From VAZQ01 sp963756715 (GTDB lineage: Bacteria; Pseudomonadota; Alphaproteobacteria; Rhizobiales; Xanthobacteraceae), in contig CAVWOV010000044.1 in the NCBI GenBank assembly GCA_963756715.1, positions 27,111 to 91,110 of the forward strand: 64,000 nucleotides of DNA. The letters run 5' to 3'. The position numbers were made by a program, and so were the translations under genes. Shown in pieces: positions 54,797 through 63,701 of this stretch (positions within the stretch are counted from its first letter, which is position 1; each line of letters opens with the position of its first letter). Under the pieces are notes generated by a model, which saw only the letters and a list, made by a program, of their open reading frames with translations, did not search any database and was not told where the DNA came from.

Positions 54797-55699
54797 TTAA
54801 TGCCCCGGCAGCACCTGGACCTTGGGCGTTGTCGGCAGGCTGGTCTTCGATGTGATCAGCGAGGGAACCTCGCTCATCTCCACCGTCCAGTTCTGCTTTG
54901 CGCGCTCCAGGAAACGGTGGAGCGTGAATGTACTGAAATAGTGCATCGGAATCATGAGCGGCGCCTTAAGCGCCGTCAAGACCTCGATCATGCCTTCGAG
55001 ATCGAGTGTCATATTACCGTCGACCGGCACGAACACGATATCCACCCGGCCGATCTCATCGAGCTGCTGCTGGTTCAGCGTGTGATGCAGGTGGCCGAGG
55101 TGAGCGATGCAAAGGTTGGCCATCTCGTAGATGAAGATCGAATTGCCGTGCCGCTCAGTGCCGCCGGTCATCCAGTTGCGGATGTTGGTCGGCACGTTGC
55201 GCACCCGCACATCTTTGAATTGGACATCATGGCGCGCAGGCTGCTCGGGCGTCGGTCCCCAGCCGCGCAGCACGTACTTGATCGCCGGATCGGGATGATC
55301 GGTGAAGTGCGAGGTGTGTGCGTGGTTCATCGTGACGATGTCGGGCAGCACCGGCGTGCGGACATAGTCGTTGTAATCGGTGCCGATGCGCACGAGCTGC
55401 GGGCTCTCGATCAGGAAGGTCGAATGCCCCGCATAGGTGATGCGCACCTGATCCGGTGCGAGTGCGACCCGCAGCGCGGCCGGAATCAGGCGGGGTCGGT
55501 TCGAGGCGATCAGCCCCGGACAGTTCGCCGTCATTTCGGGCTTGGCGGCCGGCGGGGCCTGTATCCGTTCGAACGCCGCAAGATCGGCGACCGGCAGCGC
55601 CAGGACCATGGCGGATGCAGCCAGCATGGCGGCAAGCATCGCTCGAAAAAGAAACACCAGACCGGACATTTGGCGGTTCCTTCTGCGTCGGCCAGTCAT
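54797..55699 (-). CDS. MBL-fold metal-dependent hydrolase, UlaG-like, exported
   Basis: 300 residues from the ATG at 55699; the alternative ATG at 55669 gives 290. A basic leader (TGRRRRNRQMSGL) and hydrophobic core (FRAMLAAMLAASAMVLALPV) suggest export or an N-terminal anchor. The metallo-beta-lactamase fold is seen in VRITYAGHSTFLIES, the His motif VTMNHAHTSHFTDH and IAHLGHLHH, with the later Asp/His in FVPVDGNMT and MIPMHYFSTFTL. It resembles L-ascorbate-6-phosphate lactonase UlaG in strand order, but its substrate is unknown. It ends 14 bases before the MepA start. Confidence 0.82.
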   Translation of the reverse strand: MTGRRRRNRQMSGLVFLFRAMLAAMLAASAMVLALPVADLAAFERIQAPPAAKPEMTANCPGLIASNRPRLIPAALRVALAPDQVRITYAGHSTFLIESPQLVRIGTDYNDYVRTPVLPDIVTMNHAHTSHFTDHPDPAIKYVLRGWGPTPEQPARHDVQFKDVRVRNVPTNIRNWMTGGTERHGNSIFIYEMANLCIAHLGHLHHTLNQQQLDEIGRVDIVFVPVDGNMTLDLEGMIEVLTALKAPLMIPMHYFSTFTLHRFLERAKQNWTVEMSEVPSLITSKTSLPTTPKVQVLPGH

Positions 55700-55852
55700 C
55701 GCCACGACGGCGAACCTTCGCGGCGCAGCAAAATGTGCCACGGAATGGGGCGCGGCGCCATCGCGCTTGCGCTGTAAATCAATGCAGTCAGGCGGCGCCC
55801 GGGGACGCCGCCTGAGGAAAAATCGGGCAGGAACCGCGTGTAACCGTCGCGG

Positions 55853-56791
55853 TTACCGCGGCGGGACGATTAGCCCTTTCGACGTCACCACGACCCAGCG
55901 GCCGTCTTGCTTGCGGATCGCGTCGACCCGGCCGAGACCCGGCACCATATCGCCCTGGTCTACCTCGATGAGACCCATGCGGCCTTCAATGTATGCGGTG
56001 CCGCGATGAACGTCGCGCAAGACCCATCCGTCGACAATTCCGGTTTTGGGCGGCGGCGGCGTAATCGAGCCGGTAACGTCGGCGCGCGACACGACCGCTT
56101 CGGCGCGCCTCATCCGGTCGAGCGATTCGACCGCCTTGGTCAGCTTCGATACGGGCTCGGCCTGCGTCCGCTCGATGCGCTCGACCCGCTCGCCGATCCG
56201 GGTGAATTGCTGGCTCGCGCTACGGTGGCCGGCATCGATATTGGTCTTCAGGGCGGCCAGCTCGACGCGGGCCTGCACCACCTGTTCCTTCAAGGCGTTG
56301 AGTTCCTCAAGGCCGAACTTTGGTGGTGCGAGCGATGCCACCGGGGTCGATTTCGCAATGCCGACGGCGATGACAGCGCCGAGCATTGCGCCGAAACCGG
56401 CCGCTCCGGCGAGCGAGGCCACCATCACGGTGAAGGGGCTGACCCGCCGGCGTGGCTCGGCATCGGCCGGCTCACTGGCCATCTTGTGGGCCGCCGCGCT
56501 GACCGCCGGCTCAGCCTCGATACTCTCGTCCGCTCTGGTGTCGGGCTTGGTTTCCTCGCGCGGCGGCGGGGTAAAGCGGGGGATGGAGGCGATGCCGGAC
56601 AGTGCGATCCGGGGCATGTCTTTCGCCGGCGCCGCCTCGATCTTGAGCGCCTCGATCGCGGCCATCGCGATCTTGGTGGGCTCGCCGGCGGTATCGATCA
56701 TGCTCGGCACCATGGACGGCGCCTCGCCGGACGGCACCAGCGTCGACCCCGCCTGCTCCCTGATATCGTCAACACACTCGTGCATGCCCAT
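55853..56791 (-). CDS. Single-pass membrane protein with coiled coil, unknown function
   Basis: 312 residues. Residues 1-115 are a Pro/Ala/Glu-rich cytoplasmic part (PSMVPSMIDTAGEPTKIAMA); one membrane helix follows (VMVASLAGAAGFGAMLGAVI, about 122-145); then a coiled coil (LEELNALKEQVVQARVELAA with RIGERVERIERTQAEP) and a C-terminal beta-rich domain (VDGWVLRDVHRGTAYIEGRM and VDAIRKQDGRWVVVTSKGLI) that may bind a partner in the periplasm. Architecture typical of uncharacterised Bradyrhizobium-type envelope proteins (recollection). It stands alone, with 133 bases to livF. Confidence 0.75.
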   Translation of the reverse strand: MGMHECVDDIREQAGSTLVPSGEAPSMVPSMIDTAGEPTKIAMAAIEALKIEAAPAKDMPRIALSGIASIPRFTPPPREETKPDTRADESIEAEPAVSAAAHKMASEPADAEPRRRVSPFTVMVASLAGAAGFGAMLGAVIAVGIAKSTPVASLAPPKFGLEELNALKEQVVQARVELAALKTNIDAGHRSASQQFTRIGERVERIERTQAEPVSKLTKAVESLDRMRRAEAVVSRADVTGSITPPPPKTGIVDGWVLRDVHRGTAYIEGRMGLIEVDQGDMVPGLGRVDAIRKQDGRWVVVTSKGLIVPPR

Positions 56792-56925
56792 TTCAAATCC
56801 CCAATTCGCCGTTCACGAATTGGAAACGACTCCGGTTACCATTTGGTTACGATTTGCCGGGCGAGCCTCAACACCGCGCTCCGCCGTGACAATTTTGGTA
56901 AGAGAACGGTTACGCGAAAAGCGGC

Positions 56926-57642
56926 TCACACACCGAGGTAGCGGTGCTGGATCTCGTGCGCGGCCGCAAGCTCGCGCGAACTGCCGGTCCACACCACGTT
57001 GCCCCGCTCGATCAGATAGTGGCGGTCGGCAATGCGGATCAGCGCTTCGACGTTCTTGTCGATCACCAGGATCGACTGGCCCGACGCCTTGAGGCGCGTC
57101 AGGCACTGCCAGATCTCCGTCCGGATGAGCGGCGCCAAACCTTCGGTTGCCTCGTCGAGGATGAGCAGGCGTGGATTGGTCATCAGCGCCCGGCCGATCG
57201 CCAGCATCTGCTGCTCGCCGCCGGAAAGCTGGTTCGCCATGTTGCCGGTGCGTTCGGCGAGCCGCGGAAACAGTTCGCACACCTTGTCTAGCGTCCACGG
57301 TTCGCCCGACCCGCTACGATTGGCGGCGGTCGCCACCAGATTCTCGCGTACGCTGAGATTTGGGAAGACTTGGCGGCCTTCTGGCACCAGCCCGATGCCG
57401 AGCTGCGCCACCCGGTAGGCCGGCAGGCCCCTGATCTGCTTGCCGGCAAACTGAATGACGCCGGCGCGGGCCTGCGTAAGCCCCATGATCGAGCGCACCG
57501 TCGTCGTCTTGCCCATGCCGTTGCGGCCCATCAGGGTCACCATTTCGCCGGCGGCGATAGCGAGCGAAAGGCCAAACAGCACCTGGCTCAGGCCGTAACA
57601 CGTCTCGATGCCCTCGACCTCAAGCAGAGCGGAGTTAGCCAT
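56926..57642 (-). CDS. livF: Branched-chain amino acid-type ABC transporter ATPase LivF
   Basis: 238 residues. Walker A is LMGRNGMGKTTTVRS, the ABC signature QLSGGEQQMLAIGRAL and Walker B RLLILDEATEGLAPLI, all canonical. Together with LivG it drives uptake of the ligand bound by the substrate-binding protein encoded at 60486. It is the last gene of livHMGF on the minus strand, eight bases after livG. Confidence 0.93.
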   Translation of the reverse strand: MANSALLEVEGIETCYGLSQVLFGLSLAIAAGEMVTLMGRNGMGKTTTVRSIMGLTQARAGVIQFAGKQIRGLPAYRVAQLGIGLVPEGRQVFPNLSVRENLVATAANRSGSGEPWTLDKVCELFPRLAERTGNMANQLSGGEQQMLAIGRALMTNPRLLILDEATEGLAPLIRTEIWQCLTRLKASGQSILVIDKNVEALIRIADRHYLIERGNVVWTGSSRELAAAHEIQHRYLGV

Positions 57643-57650
57643 GACCCACC

Positions 57651-58412
57651 TCAGCCATCGGCTGCTTCCTGTTCGCCCAGATAGGCCTCCCTGACCTCCT
57701 GGTTGGCGCGGATGTCGTCCGGTGTGCCGGATGCGATCACCCGGCCGTAGACCAGCACGGTGATCCGGTCGGCCAGCGCAAACACCGCCTCCATATCGTG
57801 CTCGATCAGCAGAATAGTCAGTTCCTGTTTGAGTTCGCGCAGCGTCGCGACGACGCGGGTGGTTTCCTCCGGACCCATCCCGGCCATCGGCTCATCCAGC
57901 ATCAGCATGCGCGGCCGGGTCGCGAGCGCCATTGCGATCTCGATCTGCCGGTGTTCGCCATGGCTGAGGCTGGAGACCAGCACGTCGCCGCGCGCACTCA
58001 GGCCGACGCGTGCCAGCGCCGCACGTGCAGGCTCGCGCAGCTCCGCCTCGCGCCTCGCGTCCCGCCAGAAGCGGAAGGAATGGCCGCTGTGCGCCTGGAC
58101 GGCGAGCGCCACATTGTCGAGTGCGGTGAAGTCGGGAAACAGCGAGGTGATCTGGAACGAACGCGCCAGCCCGCGCTGGCTGCGCCGGTAGGCCGGCAGG
58201 CCGGTGATGTCGCGCCCGCCGAAGCGGATGCGGCCGGTGTCCGGCACGATCTCGCCGCATAATTGGCCGATGAGCGTGGTCTTGCCCGCGCCGTTCGGCC
58301 CGATGATGGCATGAAGTTCGCCGGTCGGGACGTCGAGCGTGATCGCGTCCGACGCCACCACGCCGCCGAAGCGTTTGCTCAAGCCTTCGACCTGCAACAT
58401 CGCGTCAGCCAC
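57651..58412 (-). CDS. livG: Branched-chain amino acid-type ABC transporter ATPase LivG
   Basis: 253 residues from a GTG at 58412 (ADAMLQVEGLSKRFGG) that overlaps the livM stop; an ATG at 58400 is the alternative. Walker A is IIGPNGAGKTTLIGQL, the signature SLSHGEHRQIEIAMAL has H in place of the second G, and Walker B is PRMLMLDEPMAGMGP. The C-terminus matches the LivG branch (MEAVFALADRITVLVYGRVI). The overlap with livM indicates translational coupling. Confidence 0.92.
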   Translation of the reverse strand: MADAMLQVEGLSKRFGGVVASDAITLDVPTGELHAIIGPNGAGKTTLIGQLCGEIVPDTGRIRFGGRDITGLPAYRRSQRGLARSFQITSLFPDFTALDNVALAVQAHSGHSFRFWRDARREAELREPARAALARVGLSARGDVLVSSLSHGEHRQIEIAMALATRPRMLMLDEPMAGMGPEETTRVVATLRELKQELTILLIEHDMEAVFALADRITVLVYGRVIASGTPDDIRANQEVREAYLGEQEAADG

Positions 58413-59400
58413 GGCCCACCTTTGCGAGAAATCCATCGATGCCGCCGCGCGCGAACAGCACCACCAGCAGAAACAGCGGACCCAGCACGATCTGCCAGTA
58501 TTCCGCCACGCGGACGGCCTGGTCGCCCAGGAACGGGTCGAGCAGCACGCGGATGCCGGCCGGCAGCGCTTCTTCGAGCACCAGCAGCGCAACCGCGCCC
58601 ATCAGCGGGCCGAACGAGGAGGCCATGCCGCCGAGCACCACCATCACGATCAGGTCGCCCGAGCGCGTCCAGTGCATGGTCGCGGGACTGATGAATTCGG
58701 TGTGATTGGCCAGCAACGCGCCGGCGAGCCCGCACATCGTGCCGGCGATGACGAAGCAGGCGAGGCGGTAGCGGTAGGTCGGGAAGCCGATGGCGCGCAT
58801 GCGCCGGTCGTTCGAGCGGGCGCCCTGGATGACCATGCCGAAGCGCGAGTTCACCAGCCGCCAGGTGAAGTAGATGGCGGCGAGCAGCAGGACGAGACAG
58901 AGGTAATAGAACTGCACCCGGTCGCTGAGATTGATGAGGCCGCCGAACTGGCTCCGCGTGCGGATGGTCAGGCCGTCGTCGCCGCCGTAACGGTCGAGGC
59001 CGATGGCCACGTAATACACCATCTGCGCGAACGCGAGCGTGATCATGATGAAATAAACGCCGCGCGTGCGCAGCGAGAGCGCGCCGACGCCGAGCGCGAA
59101 CAGGCCCGACACCAAGAGCGCGAACGGCCACTGCACCAGCCCGGAGGTGATGCCCTCCTTCGCCAGGATGCCGACCGCATAGCCGCCGATCCCCAGATAG
59201 GCCGCGTGGCCGAAGCTCACCATGCCGCCGTAGCCCATGATCAGGTTCAGGCTGACGGCCGCGAGCGCGAGAATCACGATGCGCGTGAACAGCGTCAGCA
59301 GAAACGGGCTTTCCTCCACCCGGGTGTAGACCGGCAGCAGGAAGAGGGCGAGCAGCATCGCGGCAATGACGACGTTGCGGGGGGTGATCAGGTCTTTCAT
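58405..59400 (-). CDS. livM: LIV-type ABC transporter permease LivM
   Basis: 331 residues with eight to ten hydrophobic segments. The LivM signature LNLIMGYGGMVSFGHAAYLG is near residues 50-69, and the coupling-helix motif NDRRMRAIGFPTYRYRLACF near 190. The ATG at 59400 overlaps the livH stop by four bases (ATGA). Confidence 0.92.
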   Translation of the reverse strand: MKDLITPRNVVIAAMLLALFLLPVYTRVEESPFLLTLFTRIVILALAAVSLNLIMGYGGMVSFGHAAYLGIGGYAVGILAKEGITSGLVQWPFALLVSGLFALGVGALSLRTRGVYFIMITLAFAQMVYYVAIGLDRYGGDDGLTIRTRSQFGGLINLSDRVQFYYLCLVLLLAAIYFTWRLVNSRFGMVIQGARSNDRRMRAIGFPTYRYRLACFVIAGTMCGLAGALLANHTEFISPATMHWTRSGDLIVMVVLGGMASSFGPLMGAVALLVLEEALPAGIRVLLDPFLGDQAVRVAEYWQIVLGPLFLLVVLFARGGIDGFLAKVGRG

Positions 59401-60314
59401 TTGGTTGCCGCGGGAAAGAGCCCTTCCGGCCGCACCACCAGAACCACCGCCATCAACACGTAGATCAGCATCGACGAGAGTGCCGGCCCGAGACTTGAGG
59501 CGGCGCTGTAGCTCAGGAATTCCCGCAGCAGGTCCGGCAGGAACGCGCGGCCGATCGTGTCGATCAGGCCGACGATGATGGCGGCGACGAACGCGCCGCG
59601 GATCGAGCCGATGCCGCCGATGATGATGACGACGAATGCCAGGATGAGGATGTTCTCCCCCATGCCGATCTGCACGGTCAGAATCGGCGCCTGCATCAGG
59701 CCGGCGAAACCGGCGAGCGCTGCGCCGAGCCCGAACACCAGCGTATAGAGCAGCTTGATGTTGACGCCGAGCGCACCGACCATCTCGCGGTTGGAGGCGC
59801 CGGCCCGGATCAGCATGCCGATGCGCGTGCGCATGACCAGGATGTAGAGAAAGAGAGCGACGGCGAGCGTCGCCAGGATGATCACCAGCCGGTAGAGCGG
59901 ATAATAGACGCCCGGCAGCACCTGGACCGCGGTCAGCATCTGGCTCGGCAGTGGCAACGTCATGCCCGCCGGCCCCCAGACCAGCCGCACCAGTTCATTG
60001 AAGAACAGCAGCAGTCCGAAGGTGCCGAGCACATGATCGAGATGGTCGCGGCCGTACAAGGGCCTGATCGCGATCACCTCGACCGCCATGCCGACCACGA
60101 GCGTCGCCAGCAGCGCAAGCGCCGCGCCGGCAATGAAGCTTCCGGTCAGAGCCGCGAAGGTCGCGGCAAAATAGGCGCCGATCATGTAGAGCGAGCCGTG
60201 CGCCAGGTTCACCAGATCCATGATGCCGAAGATCAGGGTCAGGCCGGCCGCCAGCAGGAACAGCAGCATACCCAACTGGATGCCGTTGAGACATTGCTCA
60301 ATGAAATACAGCAT
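59397..60314 (-). CDS. livH: LIV-type ABC transporter permease LivH
   Basis: 305 residues, eight predicted membrane helices. Typical motifs are LNGIQLGMLLFLLAAGLTLI and FGIMDLVNLAHGSLYMIGAY at the N-terminus and MVGALGVNIKLLYTLVFGLG around residues 180-200. It is the first permease gene after the receptor and is separated from it by a stem-loop, so it should be expressed at a lower level than the receptor. Confidence 0.92.
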   Translation of the reverse strand: MLYFIEQCLNGIQLGMLLFLLAAGLTLIFGIMDLVNLAHGSLYMIGAYFAATFAALTGSFIAGAALALLATLVVGMAVEVIAIRPLYGRDHLDHVLGTFGLLLFFNELVRLVWGPAGMTLPLPSQMLTAVQVLPGVYYPLYRLVIILATLAVALFLYILVMRTRIGMLIRAGASNREMVGALGVNIKLLYTLVFGLGAALAGFAGLMQAPILTVQIGMGENILILAFVVIIIGGIGSIRGAFVAAIIVGLIDTIGRAFLPDLLREFLSYSAASSLGPALSSMLIYVLMAVVLVVRPEGLFPAATK

Positions 60315-60423
60315 CGGTCCGGTCTCGCGGCTTCACTTCCAGGAAAAGCCCTTGCGGGACTGCATCTTCAGGGACACCACCCTGCAATAGGCGGGCTTGC
60401 AAGAAGGAGGCCGCAATCATCCC

Positions 60424-60467
60424 CAAAATAAAGGACGGCAGGAGCGGGTGCGCTCGGCTGCCGTCCC
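60424..60467 (-). terminator. Intrinsic-type stem-loop between receptor gene and livH
   Basis: On the minus strand GGGACGGCAG pairs with CTGCCGTCC around a 16-base loop and is followed by TTTATTTT. It lies 19-62 bases after the receptor stop and about 110 bases before livH, the usual place for partial termination that raises receptor over permease levels. Confidence 0.7.
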
Positions 60468-60485
60468 AACAGTTTTACCTGGAGA

Positions 60486-61655
60486 TCACTTCATGTGGCA
60501 CTTGTCGTGGTGCTTGTCCTGGTCGTTCTCCACGATGGTGGCGACAGTCTTGAGCACGTAGTCGTTGCCTTGTTTGACCACGTCCTGCAGATAGAAATTC
60601 TGGATCGGGATGTGGTTGGGGCCGAACTTGAAGTTGCCGCGCACCGACTTGAAATCGGCCTTTTCCATCGCCTTGCGCAGATCGTCCTTCTTGCTCACGT
60701 CGCCTTTGACCGCCTTGAGCCCGCTGTCGATCAGCATCGCGGCATCGTAGGTTTGCGAGCCGTAGAACGATGGCGAGAGCTTGTACTTGGCCTTGTAGTC
60801 GGCGACGTACTTCTTGTTGGCGTCGTTCGGCAGGTCGTTCACCCACTGCTGCGCGCCCGGAATGCCTACCGCCAGGTCCTTCAGCCGCGGGATCGACAGC
60901 TCGTCGATGGTGAACGCGGTGTAGAGCGGGATCTGGCCCTTGAGGCCGGACTGAGCGTATTGGGTGACGAACTGGATGCCGGCGCCGCCCGGATAGAACG
61001 CGAAGATCGCGTCCGGCTTGGCGGCGCGCGCCTTGGACAATTCAGCCGAGAAGTCGAGCTGGTCGGGCCAGCGGGTCAGCTCGCGGCCGACGATCTTGCC
61101 CTTGAAGGTCGCCGCGACGCCTTCCAGCATGTCCTTGCCGGCGGCGTAGTTCGGACCGATCAGGAAGGCGCTCTTGACGCCTTTCTGGTTCATGTAGAGG
61201 CCGACAGCCTGCGGCGTCTGGTCGTTGTTCCAGGAGGTCGAGAACACGTAGGGCGAGCACAATTCGCCGGCGAGCTGCGAGGCGCCCGCGTTGGTCACCA
61301 CCGTGAAGGTCTTGGAATCGACCAGCGGCTTGAGCGAGGCGAGCAGCACGTTCGACCAGATGTAGCCGACGACGAAGTCGACCTTGTCGGACTGGATCAG
61401 CTTTTCGGTCTTCTGCTTGCCGATCTCGGGCTTGAAGCCGTCGTCCTCGTAGATGACTTCGACCGGCAGGCCGCCAAGCTTGCGGCCGAGATGATCGAGC
61501 GCCAGCTCGAACGAATTGCGCATGTCGTTGCCGATCGCCGCGACCGGGCCGCTGAAGGTGGAAATAAAGCCAATTTTGATGGTCTTTTGCTGCGGCATGG
61601 CCGGTGCCACGCCCATCAGCAGGAGCGCAGCCGTACCAAACAGGAGTTTCTTCAT
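60486..61655 (-). CDS. LIV-type ABC transporter substrate-binding protein
   Basis: 389 residues. A signal peptide (MKKLLFGTAALLLMGVAPAM) is followed by the type I periplasmic-binding fold: KIGFISTFSGPVAAIGNDMR, FVVGYIWSNVLLASLKPLV and SAFLIGPNYAAGKDMLEGVA. Receptors of this class in proteobacteria take amino acids, amides or aromatic acids, so the ligand is open. Two cysteines (one near residue 133, one near the C-terminus in KCHMK) are present. It heads the livHMGF operon and is divergent from the bicupin gene. Confidence 0.9.
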   Translation of the reverse strand: MKKLLFGTAALLLMGVAPAMPQQKTIKIGFISTFSGPVAAIGNDMRNSFELALDHLGRKLGGLPVEVIYEDDGFKPEIGKQKTEKLIQSDKVDFVVGYIWSNVLLASLKPLVDSKTFTVVTNAGASQLAGELCSPYVFSTSWNNDQTPQAVGLYMNQKGVKSAFLIGPNYAAGKDMLEGVAATFKGKIVGRELTRWPDQLDFSAELSKARAAKPDAIFAFYPGGAGIQFVTQYAQSGLKGQIPLYTAFTIDELSIPRLKDLAVGIPGAQQWVNDLPNDANKKYVADYKAKYKLSPSFYGSQTYDAAMLIDSGLKAVKGDVSKKDDLRKAMEKADFKSVRGNFKFGPNHIPIQNFYLQDVVKQGNDYVLKTVATIVENDQDKHHDKCHMK

Positions 61656-61879
61656 GTCGTTCGTCCTCCGGAGAAAGTTATTAGAGCTGGCGCGATCTTA
61701 GTGGATCGGTTCCAGCGCCAAAAGACCTCCTGCCCGTGACGTTTGGCCCTTTTTCGGGGCCGGCCCGACCACGCCCTGGACCGGCGCCGAACCGCGCAGG
61801 TGCGGCAACTTGCCTTGCCGGGGGCGCGGCAGTAAAGCATCCAAGCGGCCGCGTTATTGCGCCGATTGCGAGAATCCCC

Positions 61880-63100
61880 ATGCACGAATTGACGGGCCGA
61901 ACACATTGGCACGAGCCTTCCGGCAACAGCCGTGCCGGCTTCGGCGAGTTTGGCCGGCCGAAGACACCCTACGACCTGTTCATGGAGACGGAAGGGGTTC
62001 CGATCTTCCGCGACATCGGCGTCAGCAAGGTCCAGAACCTGCCGATGACGCCCTGGAAGCGCATGGGCGGCAAGGGCAGCTACATCCAGTTGCACGGCAC
62101 CGAGGGCAAATGGGGCTGCTACGTCGTCGAAGTGCCGGGGGCCGGCGCGCTTAATGCCGAGAAGCATCTTTACGAAGAGATCTACTACGTGGTCGAGGGC
62201 CGCGGCTCCACCGAAGTCTGGCTCGACAACGACTCCAAGCGCCACGTGTTCGAATGGCAGAAGGGCTCGCTGTTCTCGATCCCGGTGAATGCCTGGCACC
62301 GCATCGTCAACGCGAGTTCTGCGCCCGCGCTGCTGCTCGCCGGCACCACGGCGCCCAACCTGATGAACCTGATCAATAATACGGGCGCGATCTTCGATTG
62401 CCCGTATCAATTCCGCGACCGCTTCTCGGGCGCCGACGACTTCTACAAATACAGGGACGACATCGAGCCGGACCCGGTACGCGGGCTTGCCATGCGCCGC
62501 ACCAACTTCGTCCCCGATATCGTCAATTGCGACCTGCCGCTCGACAACCGGCGCTCGCCTGGCTGGCGGCGGGTCGAGCCGTTCATGACCGGCAATACCT
62601 TCTATCTCTGGATCGGCCAGCACGAGAACGGCCGTTACTCCAAGGCGCACGCGCACACCTCGGCGGCAGTGCTGATCTGCCTCAAGGGCAAGGGCTACAC
62701 CTACACCTGGCCGGAACGCTACGGCGTCAACCCCTGGAAGGACGGCCACGCCGACAAGATCAAGCGGGTCGACTACGAGCCGGTCGGCATGGTGTCGGCG
62801 GCGCCAGGCGGCGCGCGCTGGTTCCATCAGCACTTCGGCGCCTCGAAAGACCCGCTGCGGCTGACCGCCTGGTTCGGGCCGCACAATCCCGGCCGCGAAC
62901 CGGGCCCGCCCGGCGAGAAGCACACCGACTACACCGCCATGGATATTCCGGAAGGCGGCTCGGCCATCCCGTACTGGATGGAAGACCCGTTCATCAGCCA
63001 GGAATACGAGACGAAGCTCAAGGCCGAGGGCGTGCAAAGCCGGATGGAGCCGGAATTCTACAAGAAGGGCGCCGTCGTGCCGAAATTCGCCGGCGCGTGA
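61880..63100 (+). CDS. Double-cupin protein of unknown function
   Basis: 406 residues from the ATG at 61880 (MHELTGRTHWHEPSGNSRAG). Two cupin domains: the first has HLYEEIYYVVEGRGSTEVW (about 95-115) with a metal-type His-Glu pair, ending at NAWHRIVNAS; the second has HAHTSAAVLICLKGKGYTYT (about 258-280) and RWFHQHFGASKDPLRL. Similar bicupins include gentisate-type dioxygenases, but the core is too divergent to name an enzyme. It is divergent from the receptor gene at 60486, with 224 bases between the starts. Confidence 0.82.
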   Translation: MHELTGRTHWHEPSGNSRAGFGEFGRPKTPYDLFMETEGVPIFRDIGVSKVQNLPMTPWKRMGGKGSYIQLHGTEGKWGCYVVEVPGAGALNAEKHLYEEIYYVVEGRGSTEVWLDNDSKRHVFEWQKGSLFSIPVNAWHRIVNASSAPALLLAGTTAPNLMNLINNTGAIFDCPYQFRDRFSGADDFYKYRDDIEPDPVRGLAMRRTNFVPDIVNCDLPLDNRRSPGWRRVEPFMTGNTFYLWIGQHENGRYSKAHAHTSAAVLICLKGKGYTYTWPERYGVNPWKDGHADKIKRVDYEPVGMVSAAPGGARWFHQHFGASKDPLRLTAWFGPHNPGREPGPPGEKHTDYTAMDIPEGGSAIPYWMEDPFISQEYETKLKAEGVQSRMEPEFYKKGAVVPKFAGA

Positions 63101-63124
63101 CCAGAAGGTCGACCGGGTAATACG

Positions 63125-63349
63125 ATGAACTATCAAGACATTATCACGATCGAGCCGGGCAAACGCGGTGGTCGCCCCTGCGTTCGCGGCATGCGGATTG
63201 CGGTGAGCGATGTTCTTGGGTGGCTCGCTGCGGGGACGTCGCATGCGGACATTCTGAGCGACTATCCGGAATTGACCGAAGACGACATACGGGCGTGCTT
63301 GGCCTATGCCGCCGATCGCGAGCGCCGACTGTCGACCGCCGCGAAATGA
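63125..63349 (+). CDS. DUF433-family antitoxin
   Basis: 74 residues with the DUF433 pattern: a beta-hairpin start MNYQDIITIEPGKRGGRPCV, RGMRIAVSDVLGWLAAG and the helix ADILSDYPELTEDDIRACLA. The DNA-binding antitoxin of many two-gene toxin-antitoxin systems has this form. Its stop overlaps the toxin start (ATGA), and the pair sits 24 bases after the bicupin gene. Confidence 0.87.
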   Translation: MNYQDIITIEPGKRGGRPCVRGMRIAVSDVLGWLAAGTSHADILSDYPELTEDDIRACLAYAADRERRLSTAAK

Positions 63350-63675
63350 AGCTCTTGTTCGATCAGAACTTGAGCTTCAAACTCTGCCGACGACTGACCG
63401 ACGTGTTTCCCGGATCCTCACAAGTCCGCTTGCTCGGGCTGGCTGAAGCCGACGATCGCACAATCTGGCGGCACGCCGGCGCTGGCGGATATGTCCTTGT
63501 ATCGCTCGATGCCGACTTCTCAGAAATGGCCGGCTTGCTCGGCGCGCCACCCAAGGTGATCTGGCTTCGTTGCGGGAATCAACCGACTGCAGCAATCGAA
63601 GACTTGTTGCGCGGCCACTCCGAATTGATCACCGCGTTCGAGAATGACGCATCGGCCTGTCTTGAAATCTATTAG
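63346..63675 (+). CDS. DUF5615 (PIN-like) putative toxin
   Basis: 109 residues from the ATG at 63346. MKLLFDQNLSFKLCRRL gives the first acidic residue of the PIN-like site, and VLVSLDADFSEMAGLLG the second pair; RCGNQPTAAIEDLLRGHSEL is the C-terminal helix region usual for DUF5615. PIN-like proteins are metal-dependent RNases. It forms a translationally coupled toxin-antitoxin pair with DUF433 and lies between the bicupin and eutA genes. Confidence 0.85.
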   Translation: MKLLFDQNLSFKLCRRLTDVFPGSSQVRLLGLAEADDRTIWRHAGAGGYVLVSLDADFSEMAGLLGAPPKVIWLRCGNQPTAAIEDLLRGHSELITAFENDASACLEIY

Positions 63676-63701
63676 GCGATCGACCTTGGAGCCCGCCGCG
63701 A

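Noticed and set aside
61652..63244. 530-residue open frame antisense to the bicupin gene
   Set aside because: Shadow of the bicupin and receptor leader; Arg/Ala/Val-rich composition and no motif.
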